This document shows positions 1 to 8,675 of a stretch of 54,572 bases of DNA, piece after piece. This stretch comes from Mesobacillus selenatarsenatis SF-1. Its GTDB lineage: Bacteria; Bacillota; Bacilli; Bacillales; Cytobacillaceae. Under the pieces are notes generated by a model. The model was not told where the DNA came from. It was given only the letters and a program-made list of their open reading frames with translations, and ran no database searches. The stretch is from contig NZ_BASE01000025.1 in NCBI RefSeq assembly GCF_000813125.1, positions 1 to 54,572 on the forward strand, read 5' to 3'. The number at the start of each line of letters is the position of its first letter. The first letter of the stretch is position 1. The position numbers and the translations under genes were made by a program.

Positions 1-1
1 A

Positions 2-70
2 GGGCAGAGCAGGGTATCAGCTTTTACCCAAAATGGTCCGGGAACTGAAGTTCGGGCAGAGCAGGGTATC
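2..70. repeat. Two direct copies of a 17-bp motif 52 bp apart, cut by window edge
   Basis: The motif GGGCAGAGCAGGGTATC occurs at 2-18 and again, identical, at 54-70. The spacing is 52 bp, the same period as the array at 45606-46176. The single complete unit between the copies also starts GTTCGG like those units, and contains a GGGTA...TACCC inverted repeat. This looks like the right end of a longer tandem array extending out of the window; the number of units is unknown. Confidence 0.6.
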
Positions 71-154
71 TAACTTTATCACATGCGCTCTTAAAGTAGT
101 CGATAAAATAATTATGTCTACTTCAAAAACGAAAATAATAGGGAGTCGATTGAA

Positions 155-1075
155 ATGACAATGAAGCCCAAACGTCTGAAAAAAGGGGATACCGTTGCAG
201 TCATAGCGCCAGCGAGTCCGCCTAATAAAGAAAATCTTAAGCGAGGCTTAAAATTCGTTGAAGATTTAGGACTTAATTATAAACTAGGGAAATCATTGTA
301 CTCTGAATATGGTTATCTGGCCGGCAATGATGAAGATAGATTAGCCGACCTGCATGAAATGTTCCTCGATGACGAAGTAAAAGGAATAATCTGTGCTGGT
401 GGGGGCTATGGCACAGCGCGTATTGCGTCAGCGATAGACTATGATGTTATTAAAGATAATCCTAAAATCTTTTGGGGCTACAGCGATATTACATTCTTGC
501 ATACTGCGATCAGGCAGCAGACAGGACTGGTAACTTTCCATGGTCCAATGCTTGCTTCGGATATTGGAAAAGAAGAAGCTAATCAAACTACCAAGGACAC
601 ATTCCAGCAATTGTTTACGCCAGCAGACCTAAATTATTCTCCTGAACTGTCACAAATTGATGAGCTGGTTCCCGGCTCTGCTAAAGGAATATTGGTTGGC
701 GGAAACCTCTCGCTTCTTTCAAGCTCTATGGGCACACCATTTGAAATTGATACAGAAGGTAAGATTCTGCTTATTGAAGACATTAATGAAGAGCCACGCG
801 CTGTGGATAGGATGCTTAACCAGCTGTTTATGGCTGGCAAGCTTCAGGAATCTGCCGGAATCATTGTCGGTGACTTTAATAACTGCGTACCAGAAAGAGA
901 ACTGTCTTTAACTCTGGAAGAAGTTATAGACCATTACATTAAACTTGCCGGTAAACCGGCTCTCAAAGGATTCAAAATGGGGCATTGCTCGCCTCACATT
1001 GGTGTGCCACTCGGGGCGGCTGCATCCATGAATACCAAGGAGAAAACGTTATTTGTTGAGAGCGGGATCAAATAG
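155..1075 (+). CDS. ykfA: LD-carboxypeptidase (murein tetrapeptide carboxypeptidase), YkfA-like
   Basis: Peptidase S66 family, 306 aa. These enzymes remove the terminal D-alanine from murein tetrapeptides in the cytoplasm. The expected Ser-Glu-His triad is visible: S110 in GYSDIT, E208 in LLIED and H277 in MGHCSPH. There is no signal peptide, which fits cytoplasmic recycling of imported peptides. The ATG at 155 follows a GGGAG box. It is the first gene of a ykfABCD-type run (21 bp to ykfB), the same order as downstream of dpp in B. subtilis; any dpp genes would lie left of the window. Confidence 0.9.
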   Translation: MTMKPKRLKKGDTVAVIAPASPPNKENLKRGLKFVEDLGLNYKLGKSLYSEYGYLAGNDEDRLADLHEMFLDDEVKGIICAGGGYGTARIASAIDYDVIKDNPKIFWGYSDITFLHTAIRQQTGLVTFHGPMLASDIGKEEANQTTKDTFQQLFTPADLNYSPELSQIDELVPGSAKGILVGGNLSLLSSSMGTPFEIDTEGKILLIEDINEEPRAVDRMLNQLFMAGKLQESAGIIVGDFNNCVPERELSLTLEEVIDHYIKLAGKPALKGFKMGHCSPHIGVPLGAAASMNTKEKTLFVESGIK

Positions 1076-1095
1076 AACCAAAGGAGATAAGAGTT

Positions 1096-2202
1096 ATGAT
1101 TATTGAAAAAATCGAGACATTCCGTAATGCTGTCCCTTTGAAGAAGCCGTTTAAAACCGCACTCCGCACAGTTACTGTAGCTGAAGCCATTTTTGTTAAA
1201 ATAACCTGTGATAATGGGATTACCGGCTGGGGAGAGGCACCGCCTACATTGGTCATAACAGGGGACAGTCTCGTAAGTATCGAGGGTGCAATCAATGACG
1301 TCATCAAGCCGTTTTTATTAAAAAAGAATCTATTGAACTTTGAAGCTATTTTCCAGGGGTTAAAAACCATCCTTGTTAATAATACCAGCGCAAAAGCAGC
1401 CGTTGATATGGCATTGTACGACTGTATCTCGCAAAATTGCAGCCTTCCGCTCTATCAATTCCTTGGAGGCTACAGAAACGAGCTTGAAACCGATTTTACC
1501 GTTAGTGTGAACACCCCAGAAGAAATGGGTGAGGATGCTGTTGGATATGTCAGCAATGGGTTCAATGTACTTAAGGTTAAGGTAGGAATCGGCGAGATTG
1601 AAACCGATATTGCCAGGATCCAGGAAATCCGCAAAAGAATAGGCAATGATATTAAAATTCGGCTCGATGCGAACCAGGGGTGGAAACCGAAGGATGCAGT
1701 CAGGGCGATCCGAAAAATGGAGGACCTTGGATTTGATATCGAGCTGGTTGAACAGCCAGTTAAAGCAGAAGATCTGGAAGGTTTAAAGCAGGTAACTGAT
1801 TCAGTCGATACTTTAATAATGGCTGATGAAAGTGTATTTTCACCAAAACAGGCATTTGAGGTGATCAGAAGGAGAAGCGCAGACCTTATTAATATTAAAT
1901 TAATGAAGTCTGGCGGAATTTATCAAGCCCAAATGATTAACCAAATGGCTGAAACCGCTGGGATAGAATGCATGGTTGGCAGTATGATTGAAACACGGCT
2001 GGGAATTACCGCTGCTGCCCACTTCGCAGCAAGCAAGAAAAACATCACGCGTTTTGATTTCGACGCGCCATTAATGCTAGCAAATGAAGCGATTTCAGGC
2101 GGAATAAAGTATAATGGTAGAAAAATCACACTTCCGGACCAACCAGGTCTTGGACTAGAAAAGGTCCTTTCAGAAGGAGGAATTTCCATTGGAAAGCAAT
2201 AA
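1096..2202 (+). CDS. ykfB: L-Ala-D/L-Glu (dipeptide) epimerase
   Basis: Enolase-superfamily epimerase, 368 aa. It epimerises L-Ala-D-Glu from murein to L-Ala-L-Glu so that it can be hydrolysed. The catalytic set is complete and numbered as in the B. subtilis enzyme: K160/K162 in LKVKVG, D191 in RLDANQGW, E219 in VEQP, D244 in MADES and K268 in NIKLMKSGG. The N-terminal capping domain covers about 1-125 and the barrel about 130-355. It follows ykfA and its 3' end overlaps ykfC by 14 nt, indicating one transcript. Confidence 0.93.
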   Translation: MIIEKIETFRNAVPLKKPFKTALRTVTVAEAIFVKITCDNGITGWGEAPPTLVITGDSLVSIEGAINDVIKPFLLKKNLLNFEAIFQGLKTILVNNTSAKAAVDMALYDCISQNCSLPLYQFLGGYRNELETDFTVSVNTPEEMGEDAVGYVSNGFNVLKVKVGIGEIETDIARIQEIRKRIGNDIKIRLDANQGWKPKDAVRAIRKMEDLGFDIELVEQPVKAEDLEGLKQVTDSVDTLIMADESVFSPKQAFEVIRRRSADLINIKLMKSGGIYQAQMINQMAETAGIECMVGSMIETRLGITAAAHFAASKKNITRFDFDAPLMLANEAISGGIKYNGRKITLPDQPGLGLEKVLSEGGISIGKQ

Positions 2203-3118
2203 TATTTGGCTCGTCAATGTCCCTGTAGCAACTTTGTGGACTTCACATGATTCAGCGAGGGAAATCGATAGGGACGCAATTTCCGGTGACCTGAATGTAG
2301 ATAAATGGCTTGAAAAGCTTACTTATGAGCCACGACTCCAATTGTGCGATGATAATCTGGTTCAATCACAGGTCTTATTTAATCAGGAAGTTTTGATCAT
2401 TGATGAAGTGAATGAATGGGCACATGTTATTGTCCCAGACCAGCCATCCGGAAAAGATCGTCGTGGATATCCAGGGTGGATCCCAAAAGATCAGCTGATT
2501 CAACAATCAGATTGGTATATCAAGCAGGGACCTGCAGCAGTCATTACCGCTAAGAAAGCCCTTCTATATTCCGAAAAGAACGAAAAGTTGATGGAATTGA
2601 GCTATCAGACCACAATGCCGATCGTGGAGGATATAGTCGATCGAATCCGCGTTAAAACACCAACTGGTATTGGCATCTTAAGAGCTGAGGATGTAACAGT
2701 TATTCCATCGGATAAGGAAATTCCTAAGAAGAATGGGGACGCAATCGTCGCTGCTGGCGAACAATTCCTCGGATTGCCATATCTTTGGGGCGGAATGAGC
2801 AGCTATGGCTATGACTGCTCGGGCTTCAGTTATAATATGTGCCTGGCAAATGGCTATATCATCCCGAGGGACGCCCATGAACAGGCTGCTTCGGGTAAAG
2901 AGGTACCACTCTCAGACATCCAGCCAGGCGACTTGCTCTTCTTCGCCTATGAGGAAGGAAAAGGCAGCATCCATCATGTCGGTATTTATTATGGTGACGG
3001 CAAGCTTCTGCATTCTCCGAATACTGGCAAGAATATCGAGATCATTACTTTAGAAGGAACAATCTACGAAAAAGAACTCTGTGCAGCGAGACGCTACTGG
3101 ATTGATACGGAGGAATAA
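2189..3118 (+). CDS. ykfC: gamma-D-Glu-L-diamino acid endopeptidase, NlpC/P60 with SH3 domains
   Basis: 309 aa, YkfC type. N-terminal bacterial SH3-like domains span roughly 5-175 and an NlpC/P60 domain about 180-305. Catalytic residues are C210 (YDCSG), H263 (IHHVG) and H275 (LLHSPNTG). It cuts the gamma-D-Glu-diaminopimelate bond of murein peptides. No signal peptide, as in cytoplasmic YkfC. The start is a TTG at 2189 preceded by AGGAGG inside the end of ykfB; the 14-nt overlap suggests translational coupling. Confidence 0.92.
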   Translation: MESNNIWLVNVPVATLWTSHDSAREIDRDAISGDLNVDKWLEKLTYEPRLQLCDDNLVQSQVLFNQEVLIIDEVNEWAHVIVPDQPSGKDRRGYPGWIPKDQLIQQSDWYIKQGPAAVITAKKALLYSEKNEKLMELSYQTTMPIVEDIVDRIRVKTPTGIGILRAEDVTVIPSDKEIPKKNGDAIVAAGEQFLGLPYLWGGMSSYGYDCSGFSYNMCLANGYIIPRDAHEQAASGKEVPLSDIQPGDLLFFAYEEGKGSIHHVGIYYGDGKLLHSPNTGKNIEIITLEGTIYEKELCAARRYWIDTEE

Positions 3119-3120
3119 AT

Positions 3121-4131
3121 ATGGAAAATGAAGTTTTATTAAGTGTAAGAGATTTAAAGAAGCATTTTACTATGGGTAAAAATGAAATCCTTAAAGCAGT
3201 AGATGGCATTTCATTCGATATTTATAAAGGCGAGACCTTTGGCCTTGTCGGGGAATCTGGATGCGGAAAATCCACGGCCGGCAGAACAATGATTGGACTT
3301 TATGACCGGACAGATGGAGAAGTTGTTTTTAACGGAAAAGACGTGCATTCACTTTCGGAAAAAGAAAAATTTCAGTTCCATAAGCAGATGCAGATGATTT
3401 TCCAAGATCCATATGCCTCATTAAACCCACGCTCTACGGTAAAGGAAATTATATCTGAACCTATGGAGGTTCATGGACTGTTTCCAAACAAAAAAGAACG
3501 CTTGGAACGAATTTATCAGCTCTTGGAAGATGTAGGATTGAATCGTGACCATGCGAACCGTTATCCACACGAGTTCAGTGGCGGGCAGCGTCAGAGAATA
3601 GGAATTGCAAGGGCACTTGCGCTTGATCCGGATTTTATCATAGCGGATGAACCAATTTCAGCTCTTGATGTATCAGTCCAGGCACAGGTCGTAAACCTGC
3701 TGAAGCGTCTTCAAGAAGAAAAGGGATTGACTTATCTATTCATTGCTCACGACCTTTCCATGGTTAAGCAAATCAGCGACCGGATCGGAGTTATGTACCT
3801 CGGCCATATTGTCGAGCTCACGGCTAGTAACCAGCTTTACAATAAACCGCTGCATCCATATACTCAGGCATTGCTCTCGGCCATCCCGATACCGGATCCG
3901 GATGTGGAGGATAAGCGGGAGCGTATCATCCTGCAGGGAGAACTGCCAAGCCCGATGGATCCTCCGAGCGGCTGTGTCTTCAGAACAAGATGCCAGCACG
4001 CAATGGACATCTGTGCCCAGAAGAAACCTGTCTGGCAGGAAATCGACAAAGACCATTATGTTGCCTGTCATTTATATGATGAACATTTAGAAGGAAAAGA
4101 TAAAAAAGAAATGCTTGTCAATATCAGATAA
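3121..4131 (+). CDS. ykfD: Oligopeptide/dipeptide ABC transporter ATP-binding protein
   Basis: 336 aa, OppF/DppF family ATPase. Walker A GESGCGKST near residue 44-52, signature FSGGQRQRIGIARAL, Walker B FIIADEPISALD and the H-loop IAHDLS are intact. The C-terminal oligopeptide-transporter extension with clustered Cys (CVFRTRCQ...DIC) is present. It starts 2 bp after the ykfC stop, so it is in the same operon. It probably energises uptake of murein peptides with Dpp/Opp permease subunits encoded elsewhere. Confidence 0.92.
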   Translation: MENEVLLSVRDLKKHFTMGKNEILKAVDGISFDIYKGETFGLVGESGCGKSTAGRTMIGLYDRTDGEVVFNGKDVHSLSEKEKFQFHKQMQMIFQDPYASLNPRSTVKEIISEPMEVHGLFPNKKERLERIYQLLEDVGLNRDHANRYPHEFSGGQRQRIGIARALALDPDFIIADEPISALDVSVQAQVVNLLKRLQEEKGLTYLFIAHDLSMVKQISDRIGVMYLGHIVELTASNQLYNKPLHPYTQALLSAIPIPDPDVEDKRERIILQGELPSPMDPPSGCVFRTRCQHAMDICAQKKPVWQEIDKDHYVACHLYDEHLEGKDKKEMLVNIR

Positions 4132-4145
4132 GGAACAGAATAGCC

Positions 4146-4949
4146 ATGAAAATAGAAGAATTAAGAGATAGACTATCGAATGAACTCGCTGGGTGCAAGG
4201 GCCGGGCGAGTTTGTTTTTGGAAATTGAAGGATCAATTATAGAATCTAACAGCAATGTAGTTTACCAGTCTGCCAGTTTGATAAAATTGCTGATATTATT
4301 CGAGGCTTTGAGACTGATTGAAGCAGGTAAGCTGCAAAAAGACAAAATCGTGACCATTAAAGAAAGCGACAAAATTGGAGACACGGGAGTTCTCCAGGCT
4401 ATGAAAGTTAAGCAGCTTACAGTCGAGGATTTGTTGTCACTTATGATCATTGTGTCGGATAATTCGGCTACTAATCTATTGATTGATTTAATAGGGATAA
4501 ATTCAATCAATTCGGCTATAACCATGATCGGAATGAAAAACTCGATATTGCAGCGTAAAATGTTGGATTTCGATGCCATTCAATCCGGACACGATAACTT
4601 TACATCCGCCGCTGATATCGCATTATGCCTGAAAGAAGCTGTTGCTGGAGGGTCTTTAAATAAACACTCGAAAAACACATTCTTTTCATTCCTCCTGCAA
4701 CAACAATTCAAAGAAAAGCTGCCATTTTATTTGGATGATACTCTATTAAAAATCGGAAATAAGACAGGAGAACTTCCGGGAGTCGAGCACGATTGCGGTA
4801 TTATATCATACGGTAAGAAGCAGGCATTTATTGTTGTGTTGATTGATGGACTTTCAGAACCCGAATCAGGAAAAACGGCCATCCGACAGATTGGGAAGCA
4901 TGTAAACCGCTTTATAACAGGTATTTCGACAGAAACTGACCATATATGA
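4146..4949 (+). CDS. Class A beta-lactamase-fold serine hydrolase, cytoplasmic
   Basis: 267 aa. The three penicillin-recognising motifs are visible: S44-x-x-K47 (SLIK), S104-D-N106 (SDNSATN) and K206-T-G208. The ExxLN motif carrying the class A deacylating Glu is not evident (the region reads MLDFDAIQ), so a peptidase/esterase activity is more likely than true beta-lactamase. No signal peptide is seen, so it should be cytoplasmic. It begins 14 bp after ykfD and probably ends the murein-peptide operon, suggesting a role on recycled muropeptides. The exact substrate is unknown. Confidence 0.75.
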   Translation: MKIEELRDRLSNELAGCKGRASLFLEIEGSIIESNSNVVYQSASLIKLLILFEALRLIEAGKLQKDKIVTIKESDKIGDTGVLQAMKVKQLTVEDLLSLMIIVSDNSATNLLIDLIGINSINSAITMIGMKNSILQRKMLDFDAIQSGHDNFTSAADIALCLKEAVAGGSLNKHSKNTFFSFLLQQQFKEKLPFYLDDTLLKIGNKTGELPGVEHDCGIISYGKKQAFIVVLIDGLSEPESGKTAIRQIGKHVNRFITGISTETDHI

Positions 4950-5027
4950 TAGCTTCCGATAACATTCAGATATCAGTTGCTAGCAATATGATACGTTAAC
5001 ATTTATGTATTTAATTGGAAAAATAAA

Positions 5028-5042
5028 TGATAATTATTCTAA
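5028..5042. promoter_or_regulatory. Fur-box-like sequence upstream of the diguanylate cyclase
   Basis: TGATAATTATTCTAA matches 12 of 14 defined positions of the 7-1-7 Fur consensus (TGATAATnATTATCA). It lies 76 bp upstream of the GGDEF gene, in a 168-bp AT-rich gap. This is a visual match only. Confidence 0.4.
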
Positions 5043-5117
5043 TTCTCTTATTGAATAACAATATAAACAGAAGCAGAATGATATGGTATCAATTTTGACT
5101 TTGCAAGGAGAAGTAAA

Positions 5118-7163
5118 ATGATGGTAAAGGAAAGCGGTACTGAGACAATAATTGAAGATGTAGCAGCTGCCAACAATTTGTCACCCTATTTTGTTTGCGT
5201 ACATAAAAATTCAATCATCATTTCTATAGATGAAGGCGGCACTCAGTTGCTTGGATACAAATATCAAGGTGAAATAATAGGGAAATCAATATTTTCCTTT
5301 TTATCAAGCGGCAACCAAGAAACAATCTCAACCAGAATCGCTGCGATCGAACAAGGAACAATTCTACAAGGTAGTATAATGAGTTTTTCAATTAATGGTA
5401 CTCCAATGGATTTTCAGGTTAATTCTGAAAACACGATATTTAATGGAGAATCGGCAATCAAGACTTGCCTGCGGTTCATAACGCCCATGAGCATTAATAA
5501 CGATTACTTGGAAGAGACCGGCTCACTTATACTTAGCGCAAATAAAGGAATTGTCATCACTACTCCAGATGGCAAGATACAGGCTGTTAGTGATTCTTTT
5601 ACCCGATTGACAGGCTATCTTAAGGAAAATGTCATTGGCAGAAATCCTCGAATATGGAAATCGCATAGCTACACGCCGATTTTTTACAAGAGAATGTGGG
5701 ACTCTATTTTGAACAAGGGATGTTGGGAAGGCGAGTTATGGAACAAGCGTAAAGACGGCAGCCATTATTTAATGAAGGTGAATATCTTTTCAATATTGAA
5801 CAAAGATAGCGAACTGGTGAATTACCTTGCTGTCTATACTGACCTTACCGAAGTGGAAATGCTTTCCCAGCAGCTCAAAGAACGCGAGGAACAGTTCAGG
5901 ACTCTCGTTGAACTTTCTCCTAATGCGATCATTCTCTCGCAATTTGATAAAATTGCCTATGCCAATCCGTACACTGAGGCCTTATTTGGAGCAAATATGA
6001 ACGAGGTAATTGGTAAATCTGTGAGTTCTTTTTTCAGTGAGCATCCGAATATAGCTTCTAAAATTGATTTTGATCAAAAGTCTGTAATTAGTTTTGAAGA
6101 ACAGCTGAAAAAGGGAGATTCATATATCGATATTGAAGTATCTTCTTCTTTGATTACGTATCAGGGAGAAAAAGCTGTTTTAACTGTTATAAAGGAAATA
6201 ACAAAGCGTAAAAGCATGGAAAGAGCTTTGCGTGAAAGTGAAGAGCAGTATCGCTTTATCGCTGAAAATTCATCTGATATGATCGGAAGGCTTTCAAGTG
6301 ATGGAATTATTATTTATATTTCTCCTTCGAGCAGAGGAATTCTGGGGTACAGAAACGATGAATTGATAGGGAAAAATATTTATGGAAAAATTCATCCTGA
6401 TGACCGCGAGAGCCTGATTGAGCAATATGGGAACCCTAAGGAATTAAGTGGCATAGTGACATCGAGCTACAGGATGCTGCATAAAAACGGCGGATATATT
6501 TGGGCTGAAACTACAGTCAGACCGGTGAAGGACAAATCAGGCAATGCTTCGGGAATGATGTTCGCCACAAGGGATGTAAGTGCTAGGAGGACCATTGAAA
6601 ATCAGTTAAGAGAAAGTAATTCACTCCTGAGGAAGCTTTCCTCTCTTGATGGATTGACCGAAATCTATAACCGGCGGGCCTTTGACGAATTCCTTAAAAC
6701 AGAATGGGCTTTCGCTTGCAAGCATAAAACGCCAGTATCCTTGCTTCTTCTGGATATCGACTACTTTAAAAAATATAATGACACATATGGGCATATCCAG
6801 GGGGATGAATGTTTGAAATCAGTTGCCCGCGAGCTTGAACGATTTTTCCATGAAAAAGGTTATTTCGCTGCAAGATATGGGGGCGAAGAATTCGCTGTTG
6901 TCCTGCCGAACACGGATGCACAGAAAGCATCAGGATTAGCTGAGGGTTTCCAGTCAGCCATCCGGGAGATGAAGATTGAACATGCAAACTCCAAGGTAAG
7001 TGAAATCGTTACAATCAGTATTGGTGTATCATGTGTCAAGCCTTCGGATCCAGAAGAAATGAAGCAGATACTCGAATTTGCGGACCGGGCGCTTTACAAA
7101 GCTAAGCATAACGGCCGAAATCGAATTGAAGTATGTGAAAGTGCGCAAAATAAACAGTTCTAA
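5118..7163 (+). CDS. Diguanylate cyclase with multiple PAS domains
   Basis: 681 aa, no convincing transmembrane segment, so a cytoplasmic sensor. Repeated PAS-like modules occupy roughly 10-125 (weak), 130-250, 255-375 and 378-500, the later ones ending in typical PAC phrases (NYLAVYTDLTE, FATRDVSARR). The GGDEF domain runs from about 515 to 675. It has the active-site loop GGEEF at 588-592, metal-site phrase LLLDIDYFKKYNDTYGH and ISIGVS. The residues before GGEEF read HEKGYFAARY, so no RxxD inhibitory site is present. Expected product: cyclic di-GMP. ATG follows AAGGAG; a second ATG adjoins it. Confidence 0.92.
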   Translation: MMVKESGTETIIEDVAAANNLSPYFVCVHKNSIIISIDEGGTQLLGYKYQGEIIGKSIFSFLSSGNQETISTRIAAIEQGTILQGSIMSFSINGTPMDFQVNSENTIFNGESAIKTCLRFITPMSINNDYLEETGSLILSANKGIVITTPDGKIQAVSDSFTRLTGYLKENVIGRNPRIWKSHSYTPIFYKRMWDSILNKGCWEGELWNKRKDGSHYLMKVNIFSILNKDSELVNYLAVYTDLTEVEMLSQQLKEREEQFRTLVELSPNAIILSQFDKIAYANPYTEALFGANMNEVIGKSVSSFFSEHPNIASKIDFDQKSVISFEEQLKKGDSYIDIEVSSSLITYQGEKAVLTVIKEITKRKSMERALRESEEQYRFIAENSSDMIGRLSSDGIIIYISPSSRGILGYRNDELIGKNIYGKIHPDDRESLIEQYGNPKELSGIVTSSYRMLHKNGGYIWAETTVRPVKDKSGNASGMMFATRDVSARRTIENQLRESNSLLRKLSSLDGLTEIYNRRAFDEFLKTEWAFACKHKTPVSLLLLDIDYFKKYNDTYGHIQGDECLKSVARELERFFHEKGYFAARYGGEEFAVVLPNTDAQKASGLAEGFQSAIREMKIEHANSKVSEIVTISIGVSCVKPSDPEEMKQILEFADRALYKAKHNGRNRIEVCESAQNKQF

Positions 7164-7173
7164 GATAATTAAC

Positions 7174-7214
7174 AGGCACCATCGTCTGCAGAACGATGGT
7201 GCCTTTGCTTTTTT
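7174..7214. terminator. Bidirectional terminator between convergent genes
   Basis: Perfect 12-bp stem AGGCACCATCGT / ACGATGGTGCCT with a 7-nt loop, followed by a T-rich run on the plus strand. It sits between the GGDEF gene and the convergent MFS gene. Confidence 0.85.
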
Positions 7215-8439
7215 ACAGAGCTTTTTGCGCTAATTTTACTTTCTCTTGGTCAACGCTATATTTTAGAGACCACATTAAGAACAAGATTCCGAAAGCAATA
7301 TACATGATCCCTCCGAACATCCCCACCAATCTTGGGTTGAACCATTCTAGTACTAGTCCTGTAAAGAACATCGAGAACCCGATGAAAGTATTGGACAGCA
7401 TACTCGTGATACCGAAATACATTCCGTGCCATTTTGAAGGAATAGTATCCATTGCCACCGTGTCGAGAAGTGTGTTGCCGACTCCGCTGAACACTGCGGT
7501 CATGCCAAATAGTGCAGCGGCCAGCCAAAAGGATTTTGTCTGGCTTATCGTCGTCAAGAACAATCCTTCGCCAATAATACATATAAAAGAAAATAATAGA
7601 AATCTATTTTGGATCATCCTTGTTAATAATGGGCTGATAATCAACCCCAGGCCCAGAACACTGTAAAAGACGCCCACTCCTAGATTAGCTTTTTCAAACG
7701 TCTCGACGGCATACACGCTTATTAACACATTCTCAATCCCATTAATCAGCGGGATAATAAGCTCGAACATCATTAACAACAACAGGAAAGAGGAAGCCGC
7801 AATAATTGGCAGCAGTTCAGTATACTTTTCATGATTTGGTTTAATGATCAAGTCATTTTCTTTCATAGCCTCAAGGGAAGGCAGTGTCGATAAAATCCAG
7901 CCAGCGGCAACGAAGGATACAATATTTAGCAAAAATGCTGCTTTCGCTCCCAGAAAATATGAGACAATCCCGCCGCTTAATGCTCCAATTACTAATACAA
8001 ATCCAATTAATACTTGTTCCCAGCCATTTATATCTTTTAGTGATTTCGAGGAAACCATGGCAGGGATGCTTGATTTTCTAATGGGTGAGTAAATGGCTTC
8101 TCCGGAGGCCAACAGGAAGGAGGCAGCATAGACAATCCACATATCATCAGGATTATCGACCGCTAGAAAAGACAATGCTATGACCGCTCTGGCTAAGTCG
8201 GTAACGATCATGATTGTTTTTCTTCCGTATTTTACTCCGAGGCTGCTGCTCAAAGGGCTGAAGAATAAAAATGGAATCATCCTGAGAGCCATTGTGATCC
8301 CGACAGAGAAGCCAGAACCAGTCATTTGCAGAATGAGTGCCAGCAGCGCCACCTGGCTGAACCGGTCACCAATGCCATTAATTATTCCCGCGAAGAATAG
8401 TTTCCGGTAGGATTTCTCCAGACTAAATGTTTTAAACAT
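7213..8439 (-). CDS. MFS transporter
   Basis: 408 aa with about 12 hydrophobic segments, organised as two six-helix halves. The loop SSLGVKYGRKTIMIVTD matches the MFS loop 2-3 signature. Sequence style is that of drug/solute exporters of the NreB/MFS_3 type. I start it at the ATG at 8439 because GGAGG lies 5 nt upstream; an in-frame TTG/ATG 9-15 nt earlier would overlap that site. Substrate unknown. A perfect inverted repeat lies 36 bp upstream. Confidence 0.85.
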   Translation of the reverse strand: MFKTFSLEKSYRKLFFAGIINGIGDRFSQVALLALILQMTGSGFSVGITMALRMIPFLFFSPLSSSLGVKYGRKTIMIVTDLARAVIALSFLAVDNPDDMWIVYAASFLLASGEAIYSPIRKSSIPAMVSSKSLKDINGWEQVLIGFVLVIGALSGGIVSYFLGAKAAFLLNIVSFVAAGWILSTLPSLEAMKENDLIIKPNHEKYTELLPIIAASSFLLLLMMFELIIPLINGIENVLISVYAVETFEKANLGVGVFYSVLGLGLIISPLLTRMIQNRFLLFSFICIIGEGLFLTTISQTKSFWLAAALFGMTAVFSGVGNTLLDTVAMDTIPSKWHGMYFGITSMLSNTFIGFSMFFTGLVLEWFNPRLVGMFGGIMYIAFGILFLMWSLKYSVDQEKVKLAQKAL

Positions 8440-8470
8440 AGTGTCCTCCATCAATCTGATTATATATATA

Positions 8471-8492
8471 TCTAATTAGATTATAGTCTAAT
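8471..8492. promoter_or_regulatory. Nested palindromes upstream of MFS gene (candidate operator)
   Basis: TCTAATTAGA (8471-8480) is a 10-bp perfect palindrome and overlaps ATTAGA-N6-TCTAAT (8475-8492), a second perfect dyad. Location just upstream of the MFS start suggests a repressor site; no regulator gene is adjacent. Confidence 0.4.
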
Positions 8493-8675
8493 CGAGTGGT
8501 GAAAGGAACTGTTTTTTTTCGCTGGCTGGGGTTGCGTCTATCATATGGTAAATTTCTTGCCTAATTTTAATGAAAAATGTATTCATAAAAAGTAAAATGC
8601 TATATAATGATTTTCGTATTTCCGAAAATTTGAATTCGAGATGAAAAATGTTTATAGATACAGGGGGAATGATGG

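Noticed and set aside
7196-7666. 156-aa plus-strand ORF
   Set aside because: Antisense to the MFS gene, with no ribosome site; the MFS reading has clear membrane-protein character.
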